From NCBI GenBank assembly GCA_964567295.1, contig CAZMLU010000010.1:1-46135 (forward strand): a stretch of DNA of 46,135 nucleotides. Direction: 5' to 3'. This DNA is from SLJK01 sp964567295. GTDB taxonomy: Bacteria > Bacillota > Dethiobacteria > DTU022 > UBA8154. Position numbers and translations under genes: made by a program. A model generated the notes under the pieces. The model was not told the DNA's origin. It did no database searches and worked only from the letters and a program-made list of their open reading frames with translations. This document shows positions 16,666 through 25,902 of this stretch, piece by piece. How positions within the stretch are numbered: the first letter of the stretch is position 1; each line of letters begins with the position of its first letter.

Positions 16666-17924
16666 AAGAAGCAGTGGTATATACCGTTACACAGCTTAAT
16701 CATTATTTGAAAAGATTGTTGCTGAAAGATAAACTGCTTCAAGATGTTCAGGTATTAGGGGAAATATCTAATTACAAATATCACGCTCCCTCCGGTCATA
16801 TCTATTTTACCCTTAAGGATGAAAGCAGTATACTGCGCAGCGTCTTTTTCCGCAACAAAAACAAGGAGTTAAGATTCATTCCTACTGAAGGGATGAGAGT
16901 CCTGGCCAGGGGAAACATTTCTTTATATGAGCGCGGCGGAGTCTACCAGCTTTATGTTGATAGCTTAGAGCCAGAAGGGCTGGGAGCATTGTTCCTGGCT
17001 TTTGAGCAGCTTAAAGAAAAATTAGCCAAAGAAGGTCTTTTTGAAATAGAACACAAGCAATCCTTACCGACTATCCCCGCAAAAATTGGTCTTATAACTT
17101 CTTCGTCAGGGGCTGCGGTAAAGGATTTTTTATCTACCCTGGGCAGAAGGTTTCCTTGCGTATATGTGTTCCTCAAGCCGGTAGCTGTGCAGGGAACAGA
17201 AGCACCTGCTCAGATAATAGATGCCCTGGAAAAACTTGACAACGCAGATTTAGATGTTATTGTCATCACCAGGGGAGGAGGTTCCCTGGAAGAACTATGG
17301 GCCTTTAATGATGAAAAACTGGCCAGGGCTGTTTTTCATGCCGGGACTCCGGTGATGAGCGCAGTAGGACATGAAACGGATTATACCATTGCCGATTTTG
17401 TGGCGGATATTAGGGCTTCAACTCCGACTGCCGCTGCTGAACTTATCGCGCCACAAAAAGCCGAACTTTTAAAAAACCTGGAGATTATGAAAAACCGTTT
17501 GCAGGATACCTGTCGAAACAACCTAAAAGAAAGAAATAACTTGTTGGAAAGATTTGACCGTACCCTGGCATTCAGGTATCCTTATGAAATAATTAATACC
17601 GGCAACCAGAGGTTGGATGAGCTCTGGGGGCGAATGGCCAGGAATATTTCAACTCTTATCCAAAGAAAAGAAGACCGCTTACAGAGCGGCATGGATAGAT
17701 TAAACGCATTAAATCCTTTGCAAGTTTTAAACAGAGGATTTGCCTTTGTTATGGATCGTGACGAGAATCCGGTAACCGGTATTTCTGCCCTGGATTTGGG
17801 GCAGCAAGTAGAAGTACTGTTTCGTGACGGTGTTGCCGTCTGTACCGTAGATGAAATAAAGCGGAAAAAACTTTTCTCGGGAGAAGAGGGTGCAAATTGT
17901 CCGAAAAAGAAACGGAACAGATGA
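16662..17924 (+). CDS. xseA: Exodeoxyribonuclease VII large subunit
   Basis: A 420-residue XseA, which with several XseB chains degrades single-stranded DNA. It starts with an OB-fold (VTQLNHYLKRLLLKD, VLGEISNYKYHAPSGHIYFTLKD), then the catalytic domain with IGLITSSSGAAVKDFLSTL, the family motif VIVITRGGGSLEELWAFND and VGHETDYTIADFVADIRASTPTAAAE, and then a long coiled-coil region binding XseB. ATG 16662 overlaps the previous stop by four bases. It lies in the conserved folD-xseA-xseB-ispA order. Confidence 0.95.
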   Translation: MKEAVVYTVTQLNHYLKRLLLKDKLLQDVQVLGEISNYKYHAPSGHIYFTLKDESSILRSVFFRNKNKELRFIPTEGMRVLARGNISLYERGGVYQLYVDSLEPEGLGALFLAFEQLKEKLAKEGLFEIEHKQSLPTIPAKIGLITSSSGAAVKDFLSTLGRRFPCVYVFLKPVAVQGTEAPAQIIDALEKLDNADLDVIVITRGGGSLEELWAFNDEKLARAVFHAGTPVMSAVGHETDYTIADFVADIRASTPTAAAELIAPQKAELLKNLEIMKNRLQDTCRNNLKERNNLLERFDRTLAFRYPYEIINTGNQRLDELWGRMARNISTLIQRKEDRLQSGMDRLNALNPLQVLNRGFAFVMDRDENPVTGISALDLGQQVEVLFRDGVAVCTVDEIKRKKLFSGEEGANCPKKKRNR

Positions 17925-18130
17925 ATTTTGAGGAAGCATTAAAAAAATTAGAGAAGCTGGTAGAAAAGATGGAAAAGGAAGAGCTTACCCTGGAGGAGTC
18001 GCTTAAGTCTTTTCAGGAGGGCATAGAGTTGACTCGTTACTGCCGCCAGCTTCTAACAGAAGCCGAATACAAGGTAGAAATGTTGTTGCAGGACGGAGAA
18101 AAAGTTGAGTTAGAGGATTTTAAAGAGTAA
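17897..18130 (+). CDS. xseB: Exodeoxyribonuclease VII small subunit
   Basis: A 77-residue helical hairpin protein with NFEEALKKLEKLVEKME and LTLEESLKSFQEGIEL, the XseB signature. TTG 17897 follows GAGAAGAGGG and lies inside the last 28 bp of xseA in another frame, implying translational coupling that helps set subunit ratio. Confidence 0.92.
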   Translation: MSEKETEQMNFEEALKKLEKLVEKMEKEELTLEESLKSFQEGIELTRYCRQLLTEAEYKVEMLLQDGEKVELEDFKE

Positions 18131-18176
18131 TTTATAAAATTTGTATTATGAGTTAAATGGAACCGAGAGGATACAT

Positions 18177-19112
18177 ATGGAATTTAGCGATCTGATTGAA
18201 AACAGAACCGGGCTGGTAGACGCAGCCCTGGATTTTTACCTTCCGAGTGAAAATGTTTATCCACAGACTATTACTCGAGCCATGCGCTACAGCGTATTTG
18301 CAGGGGGAAAGCGGATGAGACCCCTTTTAACTATTTTTACGGCTGAACTTTTCACCCCGGATTGGAAAAGAGCCCTTCCTGTTACCTGTGCCATGGAGCT
18401 TATCCACACTTATTCTCTCATTCACGATGACCTTCCTGCCATGGATAATGATGATTATAGAAGAGGAAAGCTCACTTCTCATAAAGTCTTCGGTGAGGGT
18501 ATGGCCATACTGGCAGGAGATGCTCTTCTGACCTATGCCTTCGAAATTTTATCCTCCCATACCTTTAGTGAAAATGACTTTAATAGTTCATATTACCATA
18601 ACGTTTCCTCTCAACAGAAATTAAAAATAATAGCAGATATCGCAAGAGCTGCGGGTTTTGCGGGAATGATAGGCGGACAGGTCATAGATTTGGAATCGGA
18701 GGGAGAGCAAGTTGACGAAGCCACTCTGGATTATATTAATGTGCAAAAAACCGGTGCATTGCTAGCTGTTTCCGCCAGGGCCGGAGCATTGCTGGGAGGT
18801 TCTTCTGCTGAGGAGGCCGATACTTTAACTGCCTTTGGAATAAACCTGGGAAAAGGCTTTCAACTGGTCGATGACCTCCTTGATGTAGAAGGTAATGAAG
18901 CCAAGATGGGGAAAGCTGTCGGCAGTGACATTAAACAAGGAAAAGCGACTTTTATCTCTATATATGGGCAGGAAAAAATCCGGTCTCTAAGGGACGACTA
19001 TTATCAGAAAGCCTTAGGATCCCTTGAGTCACTGAAAAGTAAGAGCTTCAAAGATTCCCATATTTCCAATCTTAAGGAACTGGCACGGGCAGTCCTATAC
19101 AGGGATTATTAG
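18177..19112 (+). CDS. ispA: Farnesyl diphosphate synthase (polyprenyl synthetase)
   Basis: Condenses IPP with DMAPP/GPP to farnesyl diphosphate for undecaprenyl and quinone-type lipids. The 311-residue protein has GGKRMRP (IPP binding), the first Asp-rich motif DDLPAMDND, the KTGALL segment and the second Asp-rich motif DDLLD. Start ATG 18177 follows GAGAGGATA; an upstream in-frame ATA/TTG region from 18141 has no homology. It is the gene directly before the OLE RNA, as in Bacillus halodurans. dxs, the first enzyme of the same pathway, lies just past the OLE/oapA pair. Confidence 0.94.
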   Translation: MEFSDLIENRTGLVDAALDFYLPSENVYPQTITRAMRYSVFAGGKRMRPLLTIFTAELFTPDWKRALPVTCAMELIHTYSLIHDDLPAMDNDDYRRGKLTSHKVFGEGMAILAGDALLTYAFEILSSHTFSENDFNSSYYHNVSSQQKLKIIADIARAAGFAGMIGGQVIDLESEGEQVDEATLDYINVQKTGALLAVSARAGALLGGSSAEEADTLTAFGINLGKGFQLVDDLLDVEGNEAKMGKAVGSDIKQGKATFISIYGQEKIRSLRDDYYQKALGSLESLKSKSFKDSHISNLKELARAVLYRDY

Positions 19113-19121
19113 CGTCCGTCC

Positions 19122-19150
19122 TTGTGAGCATAACTAAATTGTGCTATAAT
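19122..19150 (+). promoter_or_regulatory. Promoter of the OLE RNA
   Basis: TTGTGA at 19122-19127, exactly 17 bp, then a perfect TATAAT at 19145-19150. It predicts a transcript start near 19157, just before the first strand of the closing helix of the OLE RNA. Confidence 0.75.
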
Positions 19151-19156
19151 TCTGTT

Positions 19157-19730
19157 GGATGTAGGTGGTGCAGTATTCTAGTTGGCAAGACACTTCTGAA
19201 AACGGGCCTAAAAATCCGTTTAAGGGCACATCAATGAAGTCCCTGGTGCTGGCCGCTGAAGCCCAGTTGGGGGCTGGTGCTGGGGGTTAAGAAGGATGGG
19301 GCGATCTACAAAGGCATGTAGGCGTTGACCCTACCTTCGCGGAGACCTAAGATGGTGGTTCTTATCAAAGGTAAGCACTACTGCTTAGGAGAGAACCTGT
19401 GTGGGGTAGATGCTTTGCACAGTGTAGCCTGCCTTGAGTGGTGGTGGGGGATAAGTTCTGTTTTCAAAACTGGGAAACCACTACTGCAAAAGAGGCTAGG
19501 AAGTGTAACATTGCCAGCGAGGAAAGCTTCTAGGCTGTTCCCATGAAGGGACGTTCTATGGGGATTAAAGTGTGGCCTTAGTGGTAATCCAGCCCTGCTG
19601 TTGGCAACATGGCAGAGATGGCCTTAAAAGGTAACTGCCCGACCGGTGACGGTGGGTGGGCATCTGGGAAATCCTGCTGGACCTCAAGCCGCAAAGTTTA
19701 CTCATAGAACTACCACCTGCGTCTTTTTTG
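19157..19730 (+). ncRNA. ole: OLE RNA (ornate, large, extremophilic RNA)
   Basis: A ~574-nt stretch without a credible ORF lies between ispA and a four-helix membrane protein gene, the exact genomic slot of OLE RNA in Bacillus halodurans (ispA-OLE-OAP-dxs). GTAGGTGGT (19161-19169) can pair with ACCACCTGC (19712-19720), enclosing the whole RNA in a 9-bp closing helix followed by a T-run. Inside are many GGTG, GGGG and GAAG elements and local hairpins, such as TGCCC with GGGCA around 19637-19661. OLE RNA forms a membrane-associated ribonucleoprotein with OapA and is linked to alcohol, cold and Mg2+ stress. The ends are estimated; identity rests on synteny, size, base make-up and closing helix, not on a covariance search. 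Confidence 0.88.
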
Positions 19731-19749
19731 TTATAGTTGAGGTGTACAT

Positions 19750-20334
19750 TTGGCCAGAACCAGAACCGCAAAACAAAAAAGGCGCCCGCTACGCTGGGCA
19801 ATTATAATTACCTTATGGACATTTTTGGTAGCATTCATCTTTGCATTGACCATGCGTTTCATTCTTCAGGGTATACAATCTATTGTTTTTTCTTTTCTGC
19901 TTCTATTATTTATTATTTTTATTGGCGTACTATTTGATACCATTGGTACGGCGGTAACTGCAGCCAATGAGACACCATTCCATTCTAAAGCTTCCAAAAA
20001 AGTTTACGGCGCCCAGAAAGGGATTTACTTGGTTCGATATGCTGATCAGGTAGCTAATTTTTGCAATGATATGATCGGAGATATAAGTGGTGTAGTTAGC
20101 GGAGTGGTCGGAGCGATAATTATTTTCAACCTGGTCCTGATCCGTCCAGATCTGAGTGAAATATATTTAAGTATTGTTTTAACCGCTATAGTGGCTGCTC
20201 TTACTGTGGGTGGGAAAGCACTCGGAAAAGCTCTGGCTATCAGCAAGCCTACAGAAGTAGTTCTATTGTTTGCCCAGGTGCTTACTACTATTGAAAGGTT
20301 TTCTCTAAGAAAGAGGCGAAAAAAAAATAATTAG
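19750..20334 (+). CDS. oapA: OLE-associated membrane protein OapA (OAP)
   Basis: A 194-residue protein with a very basic N-terminus (RTRTAKQKRRPLRW), four predicted membrane helices (about 16-37, 40-63, 109-128 and 135-152) and a basic C-terminus (RKRRKKNN). The DxxxD motif described for OAP is visible as DMIGD near residue 97. OAP binds OLE RNA and holds it at the membrane; the charged termini fit RNA binding. TTG 19750 lies ~20 bp after the OLE RNA 3' end, with a GAGGTG site. The gene precedes dxs, as in known OLE loci. Confidence 0.9.
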   Translation: MARTRTAKQKRRPLRWAIIITLWTFLVAFIFALTMRFILQGIQSIVFSFLLLLFIIFIGVLFDTIGTAVTAANETPFHSKASKKVYGAQKGIYLVRYADQVANFCNDMIGDISGVVSGVVGAIIIFNLVLIRPDLSEIYLSIVLTAIVAALTVGGKALGKALAISKPTEVVLLFAQVLTTIERFSLRKRRKKNN

Positions 20335-20364
20335 ATTAATTCAGGAACGAAAAGCGGTGATCGC

Positions 20365-22254
20365 TTGCGCGAACTTATACATGAAATAAATAATCCCCTC
20401 GCATTGAAAAAACTAAATACCTTAGAGCTTAACCAACTGGCCCAAGAAATCAGGGAATTGATCATCAACGTTATTGCAACAAGAGGCGGGCACTTAGCTT
20501 CCAGCCTGGGGGTTGTAGAGCTTACCATTGCTTTACACAGTGTTTTTGAGGCACCTGAAGATAAGATTGTGTGGGATGTGGGACACCAGAGCTATGCCCA
20601 TAAAATTTTAACAGGCAGGAAGGAATTATTTCAGGAAATACGAACTTTAGACGGAATTAGCGGTTTTCCACGCAGGGAAGAGAGTCCTTATGATCCCTTT
20701 AGCACTGGTCACAGCAGCACTTCACTATCGGCAGCCCTGGGGATTGCCGTTTCCAGGGATCTGCGCAAGGAAAAGTATAATGTTATAGCTGTTATCGGTG
20801 ACGGAGCTCTGACTGGCGGCATGGCTTTAGAGGCACTCAATTATGCCGGGGAAGTTAATACCGATCTGATTGCTGTTTTAAACGATAACGAGCTCTCCAT
20901 TGACCAGAATGTAGGTGGACTACCTTCTTACCTGGCGAGGCTAAGATCTGACCCCAAGTATTATCGTTTAAAAGAGGAGTTAGAATTTTTCCTGGAGCGC
21001 ATCCCCGCTATTGGTAAAACAATGCTGCGCTCGGCTGAACGCCTGAAAGACAGCGTAAAGTATCTTTTTGTACCCGGTGTTCTTTTTGAAGAACTGGGAT
21101 TTACGTACCTGGGGCCGGTCGATGGGCATAATATTTCCAATATTCAAGAGATGATGCGCCAGGCAAAAAGAATTAAAGGGCCTGTTTTACTGCATGTGGT
21201 TACTCAAAAAGGTAGAGGTTATGCTCATGCGGAAAAAGAACCCTGTCACTTTCACGGAATCGGTCCCTTTCAAAAAGACAGTGGAAAATTGCGATCTTCA
21301 GACTCCTCCAACGTTTCTTATAGCGAAACTTTCGGCTCCTCTCTTGTTAGGCTTGCCGAAGAGGATGAATCCATTGTTGCCATAACTGCCGCCATGGCCA
21401 GTGGAACAGGATTAGAAAATTTTTCCCAAAGATATCCCCAACGTTTTTTTGATGTAGGAATTGCGGAGCAAAACGCTGTTACCATGGCTGCCGGAATGGC
21501 CGCCGAAGGCCAGAAACCCGTTATAGCAATTTACAGCACTTTTTTGCAAAGGGCATACGACCAGATCCTGCATGATGTCTGCCTACAAAAATTACCAGTT
21601 GTTTTTGCTATTGATAGGGCGGGTGTGGTCGGCGAAGATGGTGAAACGCATAACGGCCTTTTTGATTATGCGTATCTTCGACATATGCCTGGTATCGTTT
21701 TAATGGCTCCTACAAATGCTCAAGAAATATCAGCCATGCTAAAAACCGCTCTTTCCCTACAATTACCGTCTGCACTTAGATACCCCAAAGGGAAGTCGCC
21801 TCCTGCTCCGAAAGGAGAGGCCGAGCCTCTGGTTTCCGGTAAAGGAGTCCTTTTAAAGGAAGGCGAAGACCTGCTTATTTTGGCGGCGGGATCAATGCTT
21901 CCTCTGGCAGTAAAGGCTTATGACATATTAGAGCAGAAAGGTATCCATTGTTGTGTTATAAATCCACGCTTTATTAAACCTTTGGATAAAGAATTAATTT
22001 GTAATTGGGCACAGAGTTGCAAGAAAGTACTAACAGTGGAAGATCATGTTTTAGCAGGAGGGTTCGGTAGTGCTGTGCTGGAATTATTTGAAGAGGAAAA
22101 CATGGAAAATATTAAAGTGAAACGCATGGGTATTCAAGATCCTTTTACAGGCCAAGGTAGTCGAGAACAAATCTTAGAGCTTAACGGCCTTTCTGTAGAA
22201 GGGATCGTTCAGGAGGCGATGGCTCTCTGCCAGATAGCGGAAAAAATAACATAA
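20365..22254 (+). CDS. dxs: 1-deoxy-D-xylulose-5-phosphate synthase
   Basis: A thiamine-diphosphate enzyme joining pyruvate and glyceraldehyde 3-phosphate in the first step of the MEP isoprenoid pathway. The 629-residue protein has RGGHLASSLGVVELT, the ThDP/Mg motif GDGALTGGMALEALN, the transketolase segment DVGIAEQNAVTMAAGMA and DRAGVVGEDGETHNG. The start is TTG 20365, 31 bp after oapA. The stop TAA at 22252-22254 touches the probable original start of tlyA. ispA, dxs and ispH in this window supply three steps of the same pathway. Confidence 0.95.
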   Translation: MRELIHEINNPLALKKLNTLELNQLAQEIRELIINVIATRGGHLASSLGVVELTIALHSVFEAPEDKIVWDVGHQSYAHKILTGRKELFQEIRTLDGISGFPRREESPYDPFSTGHSSTSLSAALGIAVSRDLRKEKYNVIAVIGDGALTGGMALEALNYAGEVNTDLIAVLNDNELSIDQNVGGLPSYLARLRSDPKYYRLKEELEFFLERIPAIGKTMLRSAERLKDSVKYLFVPGVLFEELGFTYLGPVDGHNISNIQEMMRQAKRIKGPVLLHVVTQKGRGYAHAEKEPCHFHGIGPFQKDSGKLRSSDSSNVSYSETFGSSLVRLAEEDESIVAITAAMASGTGLENFSQRYPQRFFDVGIAEQNAVTMAAGMAAEGQKPVIAIYSTFLQRAYDQILHDVCLQKLPVVFAIDRAGVVGEDGETHNGLFDYAYLRHMPGIVLMAPTNAQEISAMLKTALSLQLPSALRYPKGKSPPAPKGEAEPLVSGKGVLLKEGEDLLILAAGSMLPLAVKAYDILEQKGIHCCVINPRFIKPLDKELICNWAQSCKKVLTVEDHVLAGGFGSAVLELFEEENMENIKVKRMGIQDPFTGQGSREQILELNGLSVEGIVQEAMALCQIAEKIT

Positions 22255-22289
22255 GTGAACGCGAGCAAAAAGTTAAGAGGCGCCTGGAT

Positions 22290-23087
22290 GTGTTTTTGGT
22301 AGAAAATAAACTTGTACCTAACCGCAGCAGGGCTCGTGGGGAGATCATGGCAGGAAATGTATATGTGAACGATGTTAAGAAGGATAAACCGGGTTTTCTC
22401 GTTTCTTTAATATCAAAAGTGGAAGTTAGAGGAAAAAGCAACCCTTACGTTAGCAGGGGTGGATTAAAACTTGAGAAAGCATTACAGATATTTCCTGTTT
22501 CCGTAGAGGGAAAAATTGTCCTTGATATCGGCGCTTCTACGGGAGGATTTACACACTGTGCCCTGGAACATGGTGCAGCAAAAGTCGTCGCTTTAGACGT
22601 CGGTTATGGTCAATTAGACTGGAAATTAAGAAATCATGCCGATGTGGAGACCATGGAGCGTTTTAATGTAAGGTACCTTAAAAAGGAAGATCTCCCTTTT
22701 CTGCCACAGTTGGCAACGGTGGATGTATCTTTTATTTCTTTGGAGTTGGTGCTGCCGGTACTTTTTTCTTTAAATGTAGAAGAAATAATTGCCCTGGTAA
22801 AACCCCAGTTTGAAGCTTCACCTGAAAGGGTTGGAAAAAAGGGAGTTATCAGGGATATAAACGTACATAAAGAAATATTGGATAAGATGGTTAATATTTC
22901 CATAAAATTCAATTATACTTTTCAAGGCCTTACATATTCTCCTTTAAAAGGACCCCAGGGTAATATTGAATACCTAGTTTATCTAAAAAGATCACAAAGT
23001 GGAAGAGACAACATAATTTGCGACGATTTAAAGACTTCCTCCTTGATTGATAATATAGTTCAAGAGGCCCACCGGCAATTAAACTGA
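22290..23087 (+). CDS. tlyA: TlyA family rRNA 2'-O-methyltransferase (start uncertain)
   Basis: An S4 RNA-binding domain plus an FtsJ-like methyltransferase. It shows RARGEIMAGNVYVND (S4), SNPYVSRGGLKLEKAL, the SAM loop VLDIGASTGGFTHCAL, VDVSFISL and ALVKPQFEA. TlyA methylates 16S/23S rRNA cytidines. GTG 22290 has AAGAGG 9 bp upstream but cuts off the conserved Arg-Leu-Asp of the S4 domain. In frame upstream, codons 22254-22289 read SEREQKVKRRLD, matching the usual TlyA N-terminus, preceded by ATA at 22251 where an ATG would be expected. The true start may thus be an AUA codon or a recent G-to-A change. Confidence 0.88.
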   Translation: MFLVENKLVPNRSRARGEIMAGNVYVNDVKKDKPGFLVSLISKVEVRGKSNPYVSRGGLKLEKALQIFPVSVEGKIVLDIGASTGGFTHCALEHGAAKVVALDVGYGQLDWKLRNHADVETMERFNVRYLKKEDLPFLPQLATVDVSFISLELVLPVLFSLNVEEIIALVKPQFEASPERVGKKGVIRDINVHKEILDKMVNISIKFNYTFQGLTYSPLKGPQGNIEYLVYLKRSQSGRDNIICDDLKTSSLIDNIVQEAHRQLN

Positions 23088-23147
23088 AATCAAAAACTCG
23101 GACGTATTCCGGGTCATCTACAATCGGGATGAAGGAGTGGTTCCACT

Positions 23148-23996
23148 TTGTTTAAAGGTATAGGCGTTGTTCCTAACTGGCAAAAGAATAATGTAGCGGA
23201 AGTCTTGGAAGAAATAAAATCTTTTTTTCAAAGACATGATGTGCCTGTTTTTGTTGCACCTTCTGAAGAACTCCTTTTAAACCTCACAACTCCGGTTAAA
23301 GAATTCAACGCATGGGCCGAAACCACAGATCTGGTTATTGTAATCGGCGGGGACGGCACTTTTTTGCGAGTTGCCAGGGAACTGGCATATACTTCTTTAC
23401 CCATCCTGGGAATAAATTTAGGTCATAAAGGATTTCTCGCAGAAATTGAAATTGACAAGTTGGTTCCCTCTTTGCAAAAGCTGATAGATGGCGACTTTTG
23501 TACAGGGGATCGCATGATGTTACAAACGGAAATATATAGGGAAAATCACCCTGTTGCTTCTTTTCTTTCTTTGAACGACGTCATCATTTCCAGGGGGCCT
23601 TTTTCTCGAATAATTAGATTGGATACATATATTAATGAGGATTTTCTGGAAAGCTACCCGGGCGATGGAATGATCATCGCCAGCCCCACCGGCTCAACCG
23701 GTTACTCTCTTTCTGCCGGCGGACCAGTTGTGCATCCGGGCTTAAGCGTCTTAGTAATAACTCCCATATGTCCCCATCTTCTGTACCAGCGCTCTGTAAT
23801 CGTTGCAAAAGAAGATATAATTTCTATTGATGTGGCTACCGCTTCTGCGAAGATTTTTTTGACCCTGGATGGGCAGGAAGGTTTTTCTTTGAACTATCGC
23901 GATTATGTGAAGGTTCGCCAAGCAGATTATGCAACAAAAGTTATTACTTTTCCCGAAAACAATTTTTATAAATTGCTGCATGATAAACTAATTTAA
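23148..23996 (+). CDS. nadK: NAD kinase
   Basis: Phosphorylates NAD to NADP with ATP or polyphosphate. The 282-residue protein has the GGDGTFLR motif, NLGHKGFLAE, the substrate segment LNDVIISRG and the conserved PTGSTGYSLSAGGPVVHP. Start TTG 23148 follows AAGGAGTGG. The location after tlyA is standard in Clostridia; argR, normally the next gene, is missing before recN. It supplies the NADP pool used by FolD and the transhydrogenase upstream. Confidence 0.94.
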   Translation: MFKGIGVVPNWQKNNVAEVLEEIKSFFQRHDVPVFVAPSEELLLNLTTPVKEFNAWAETTDLVIVIGGDGTFLRVARELAYTSLPILGINLGHKGFLAEIEIDKLVPSLQKLIDGDFCTGDRMMLQTEIYRENHPVASFLSLNDVIISRGPFSRIIRLDTYINEDFLESYPGDGMIIASPTGSTGYSLSAGGPVVHPGLSVLVITPICPHLLYQRSVIVAKEDIISIDVATASAKIFLTLDGQEGFSLNYRDYVKVRQADYATKVITFPENNFYKLLHDKLI

Positions 23997-24082
23997 ATTG
24001 ATTTATCAAGGACTCTTTCCGATTTACGTAGAAGCAATTCGTACCTAACGGCATGTGCATTTTTTTTGAAGGCGGTGTATTT

Positions 24083-25789
24083 GTGCTTTTAATGCTTGAT
24101 TTGCGCGATTTTGCCCTTATCGATTCTCTTACCCTAGATTTTTATCCCGGGTTGAATGTTCTAACCGGGGAAACCGGGGCAGGAAAATCCATTATTATCG
24201 GGGCCATAGGCCTTATCTTGGGCGAGAGGGCTTCTACGGAGCATATCAGGGCCGGCTGTGAGCGGGCTTACCTGGAAGCGGTCTTTTCTCCTTCGGCAGC
24301 AACTGCTCCCCAATTACAAAAAATTATAGAGCAGCACGGAATACCTTTTGAAGAAGAAATAATTATATCCAGAGAAATTTCTCTTGGCGGCCGAAATATA
24401 TGCCGTGTAAACGGGCGCTCTGTACCACTTACTGCATTAAAAGATTTAGGGGCTTTTTTGATTGATCTACACGGGCAACACAGCCATCAATCCCTACTTA
24501 GAACGGAGAGGCACCTTTACTTATTAGACGAATTCGGTGATGAAGAACTGTTAAAAACTAAAAGAGAGCTACACGAATTGTATGACCGCTGGCAAAAGGT
24601 CAGCGAAAAATTAAAAACTTTAGGTTCCAGTGCAGAAGAAAGGCAAAGGCAATTAGAGCTTCTTCGTTTTCAAAGGGATGAAATTTTAAACGCTTCAATA
24701 AGCGCCGAGGAAGAAGAAGAGCTTACCAAACGCCTCTCTCTTTTAGATAACAGGGAAAAACTTCTCCATGTTTTAAATATCGCATATAACGGCATATATG
24801 GTGGAGAGTCTACCTCATTCTCGTGCCTGGATACTATAAACAACATTAAAGCAGAGCTTTCTTCTTTAAGTGAACTGGACTCCCAGATTGCTTCTTTTGA
24901 GGAATCCTTGGAGCAGATAAGCGTTAACCTCAGCGAACTTGGACATGAGTTGTTTAGCTACCTTGAAGATCTGGAAATTTTCCCACAGGAAAGAGAAGAG
25001 ATTGAAAGCCGCCTGGAACTTTACCGACGTTTGAAAGGCAAATACGGTGCCACAGTAGAAGATCTTCTTACCTTTGCTTCACAACGCCAAAAAGATGTCG
25101 AAGTCCTGGAAGAGAGCGAAAAAGAAGCCCTACAGCTTGAAAAAGAATTGCAGGGTCTGGAAAAGGAACTGCATAATGTTGCCGAACATCTTACCCATCA
25201 ACGAGCCAATATTGCCCTCCTTTTAGAGAAAGAAGTTCAATCTGTTATAGAAGAACTGGGTATGGAAAAAGGGCGGTTTAGTGTTAGCTTTTCTACGCGC
25301 AACAAGGTGCAACGTTCAGGTAAAGAAGATGTGGAGTTTTTATTTTCTGCCAATCCGGGTGAACCTTTAAAATCACTGGCCAAGATTATTTCAGCGGGTG
25401 AAATGTCTAGAGTAATGCTTAGTTTAAAATGCATATTGGCCAAGCAGGACAATATTCCCACTCTAATCTTTGATGAAATAGATAGCGGAATTGGCGGCAG
25501 GGTTATCCAAAAGGTTTCTGAAAAGATGGCAAGTTTGGGCCGCAATCACCAGGTAATTTGCGTTACCCACAGCCCCCATATTGCCAGCATGGCCCATCAT
25601 CAGTTTTATATTTTTAAAGAATTTAGGGAAAAACGCACTGTAACCTGTGTAGAAAGAATAAGCGGAGAAGAAAGGCTTGCAGAGATAGCCAGGCTTTTAG
25701 ATGGGGAAAGTAAAAGCACAATTACCAGAAAGCACGCTGAAGAACTTTTACTTAAAGCCAAAAATATGGGAAGCAGCCGTAGCTATTAA
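24083..25789 (+). CDS. recN: DNA repair protein RecN
   Basis: An SMC-like ATPase acting early in double-strand break repair. Walker A GETGAGKSIIIGA is near residue 30. Long coiled-coil arms rich in Glu/Leu span ~150-400. The signature ISAGEMSRVMLSLK, Walker B LIFDEIDSGIGG and VTHSPHIASMAHHQF follow. Start GTG 24083 lies 8 bp after GAAGGCGG; ATG 24092 is the alternative. The 568-residue length is normal. In spore-formers recN is followed by spoIVB and spo0A; here xerD follows directly. Confidence 0.95.
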   Translation: MLLMLDLRDFALIDSLTLDFYPGLNVLTGETGAGKSIIIGAIGLILGERASTEHIRAGCERAYLEAVFSPSAATAPQLQKIIEQHGIPFEEEIIISREISLGGRNICRVNGRSVPLTALKDLGAFLIDLHGQHSHQSLLRTERHLYLLDEFGDEELLKTKRELHELYDRWQKVSEKLKTLGSSAEERQRQLELLRFQRDEILNASISAEEEEELTKRLSLLDNREKLLHVLNIAYNGIYGGESTSFSCLDTINNIKAELSSLSELDSQIASFEESLEQISVNLSELGHELFSYLEDLEIFPQEREEIESRLELYRRLKGKYGATVEDLLTFASQRQKDVEVLEESEKEALQLEKELQGLEKELHNVAEHLTHQRANIALLLEKEVQSVIEELGMEKGRFSVSFSTRNKVQRSGKEDVEFLFSANPGEPLKSLAKIISAGEMSRVMLSLKCILAKQDNIPTLIFDEIDSGIGGRVIQKVSEKMASLGRNHQVICVTHSPHIASMAHHQFYIFKEFREKRTVTCVERISGEERLAEIARLLDGESKSTITRKHAEELLLKAKNMGSSRSY

Positions 25790-25799
25790 ACGGCTTTTT
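25775..25799 (+). terminator. Small terminator overlapping the recN stop codon
   Basis: AGCCGT (25775-25780) pairs with ACGGCT (25790-25795), followed by TTTTT. The stem is only 6 bp and its loop contains the recN TAA, so efficiency may be modest. Confidence 0.55.
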
Positions 25800-25841
25800 A
25801 TATCTAGTTTTTCTTTTTATAAGCAAAAGGGTTTCACGGTG

Positions 25842-25870
25842 TTGATGTGGAATAACTTATTAATTAAAAT
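25842..25870 (+). promoter_or_regulatory. Possible promoter for xerD-deoB-pdp
   Basis: TTGATG (25842-25847), a 17-bp spacer and TAAAAT (25865-25870), 33 bp before xerD and just after the recN terminator. The match is fair, not strong. Confidence 0.45.
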
Positions 25871-25902
25871 TTCTGTATTTTTATTAAAGGGGTACGCTTT
25901 AG

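Noticed and set aside
19325..19801. Short open frames on both strands inside the ispA-oapA gap
   Set aside because: No ribosome-binding sites or homology; they fall within the structured OLE RNA.
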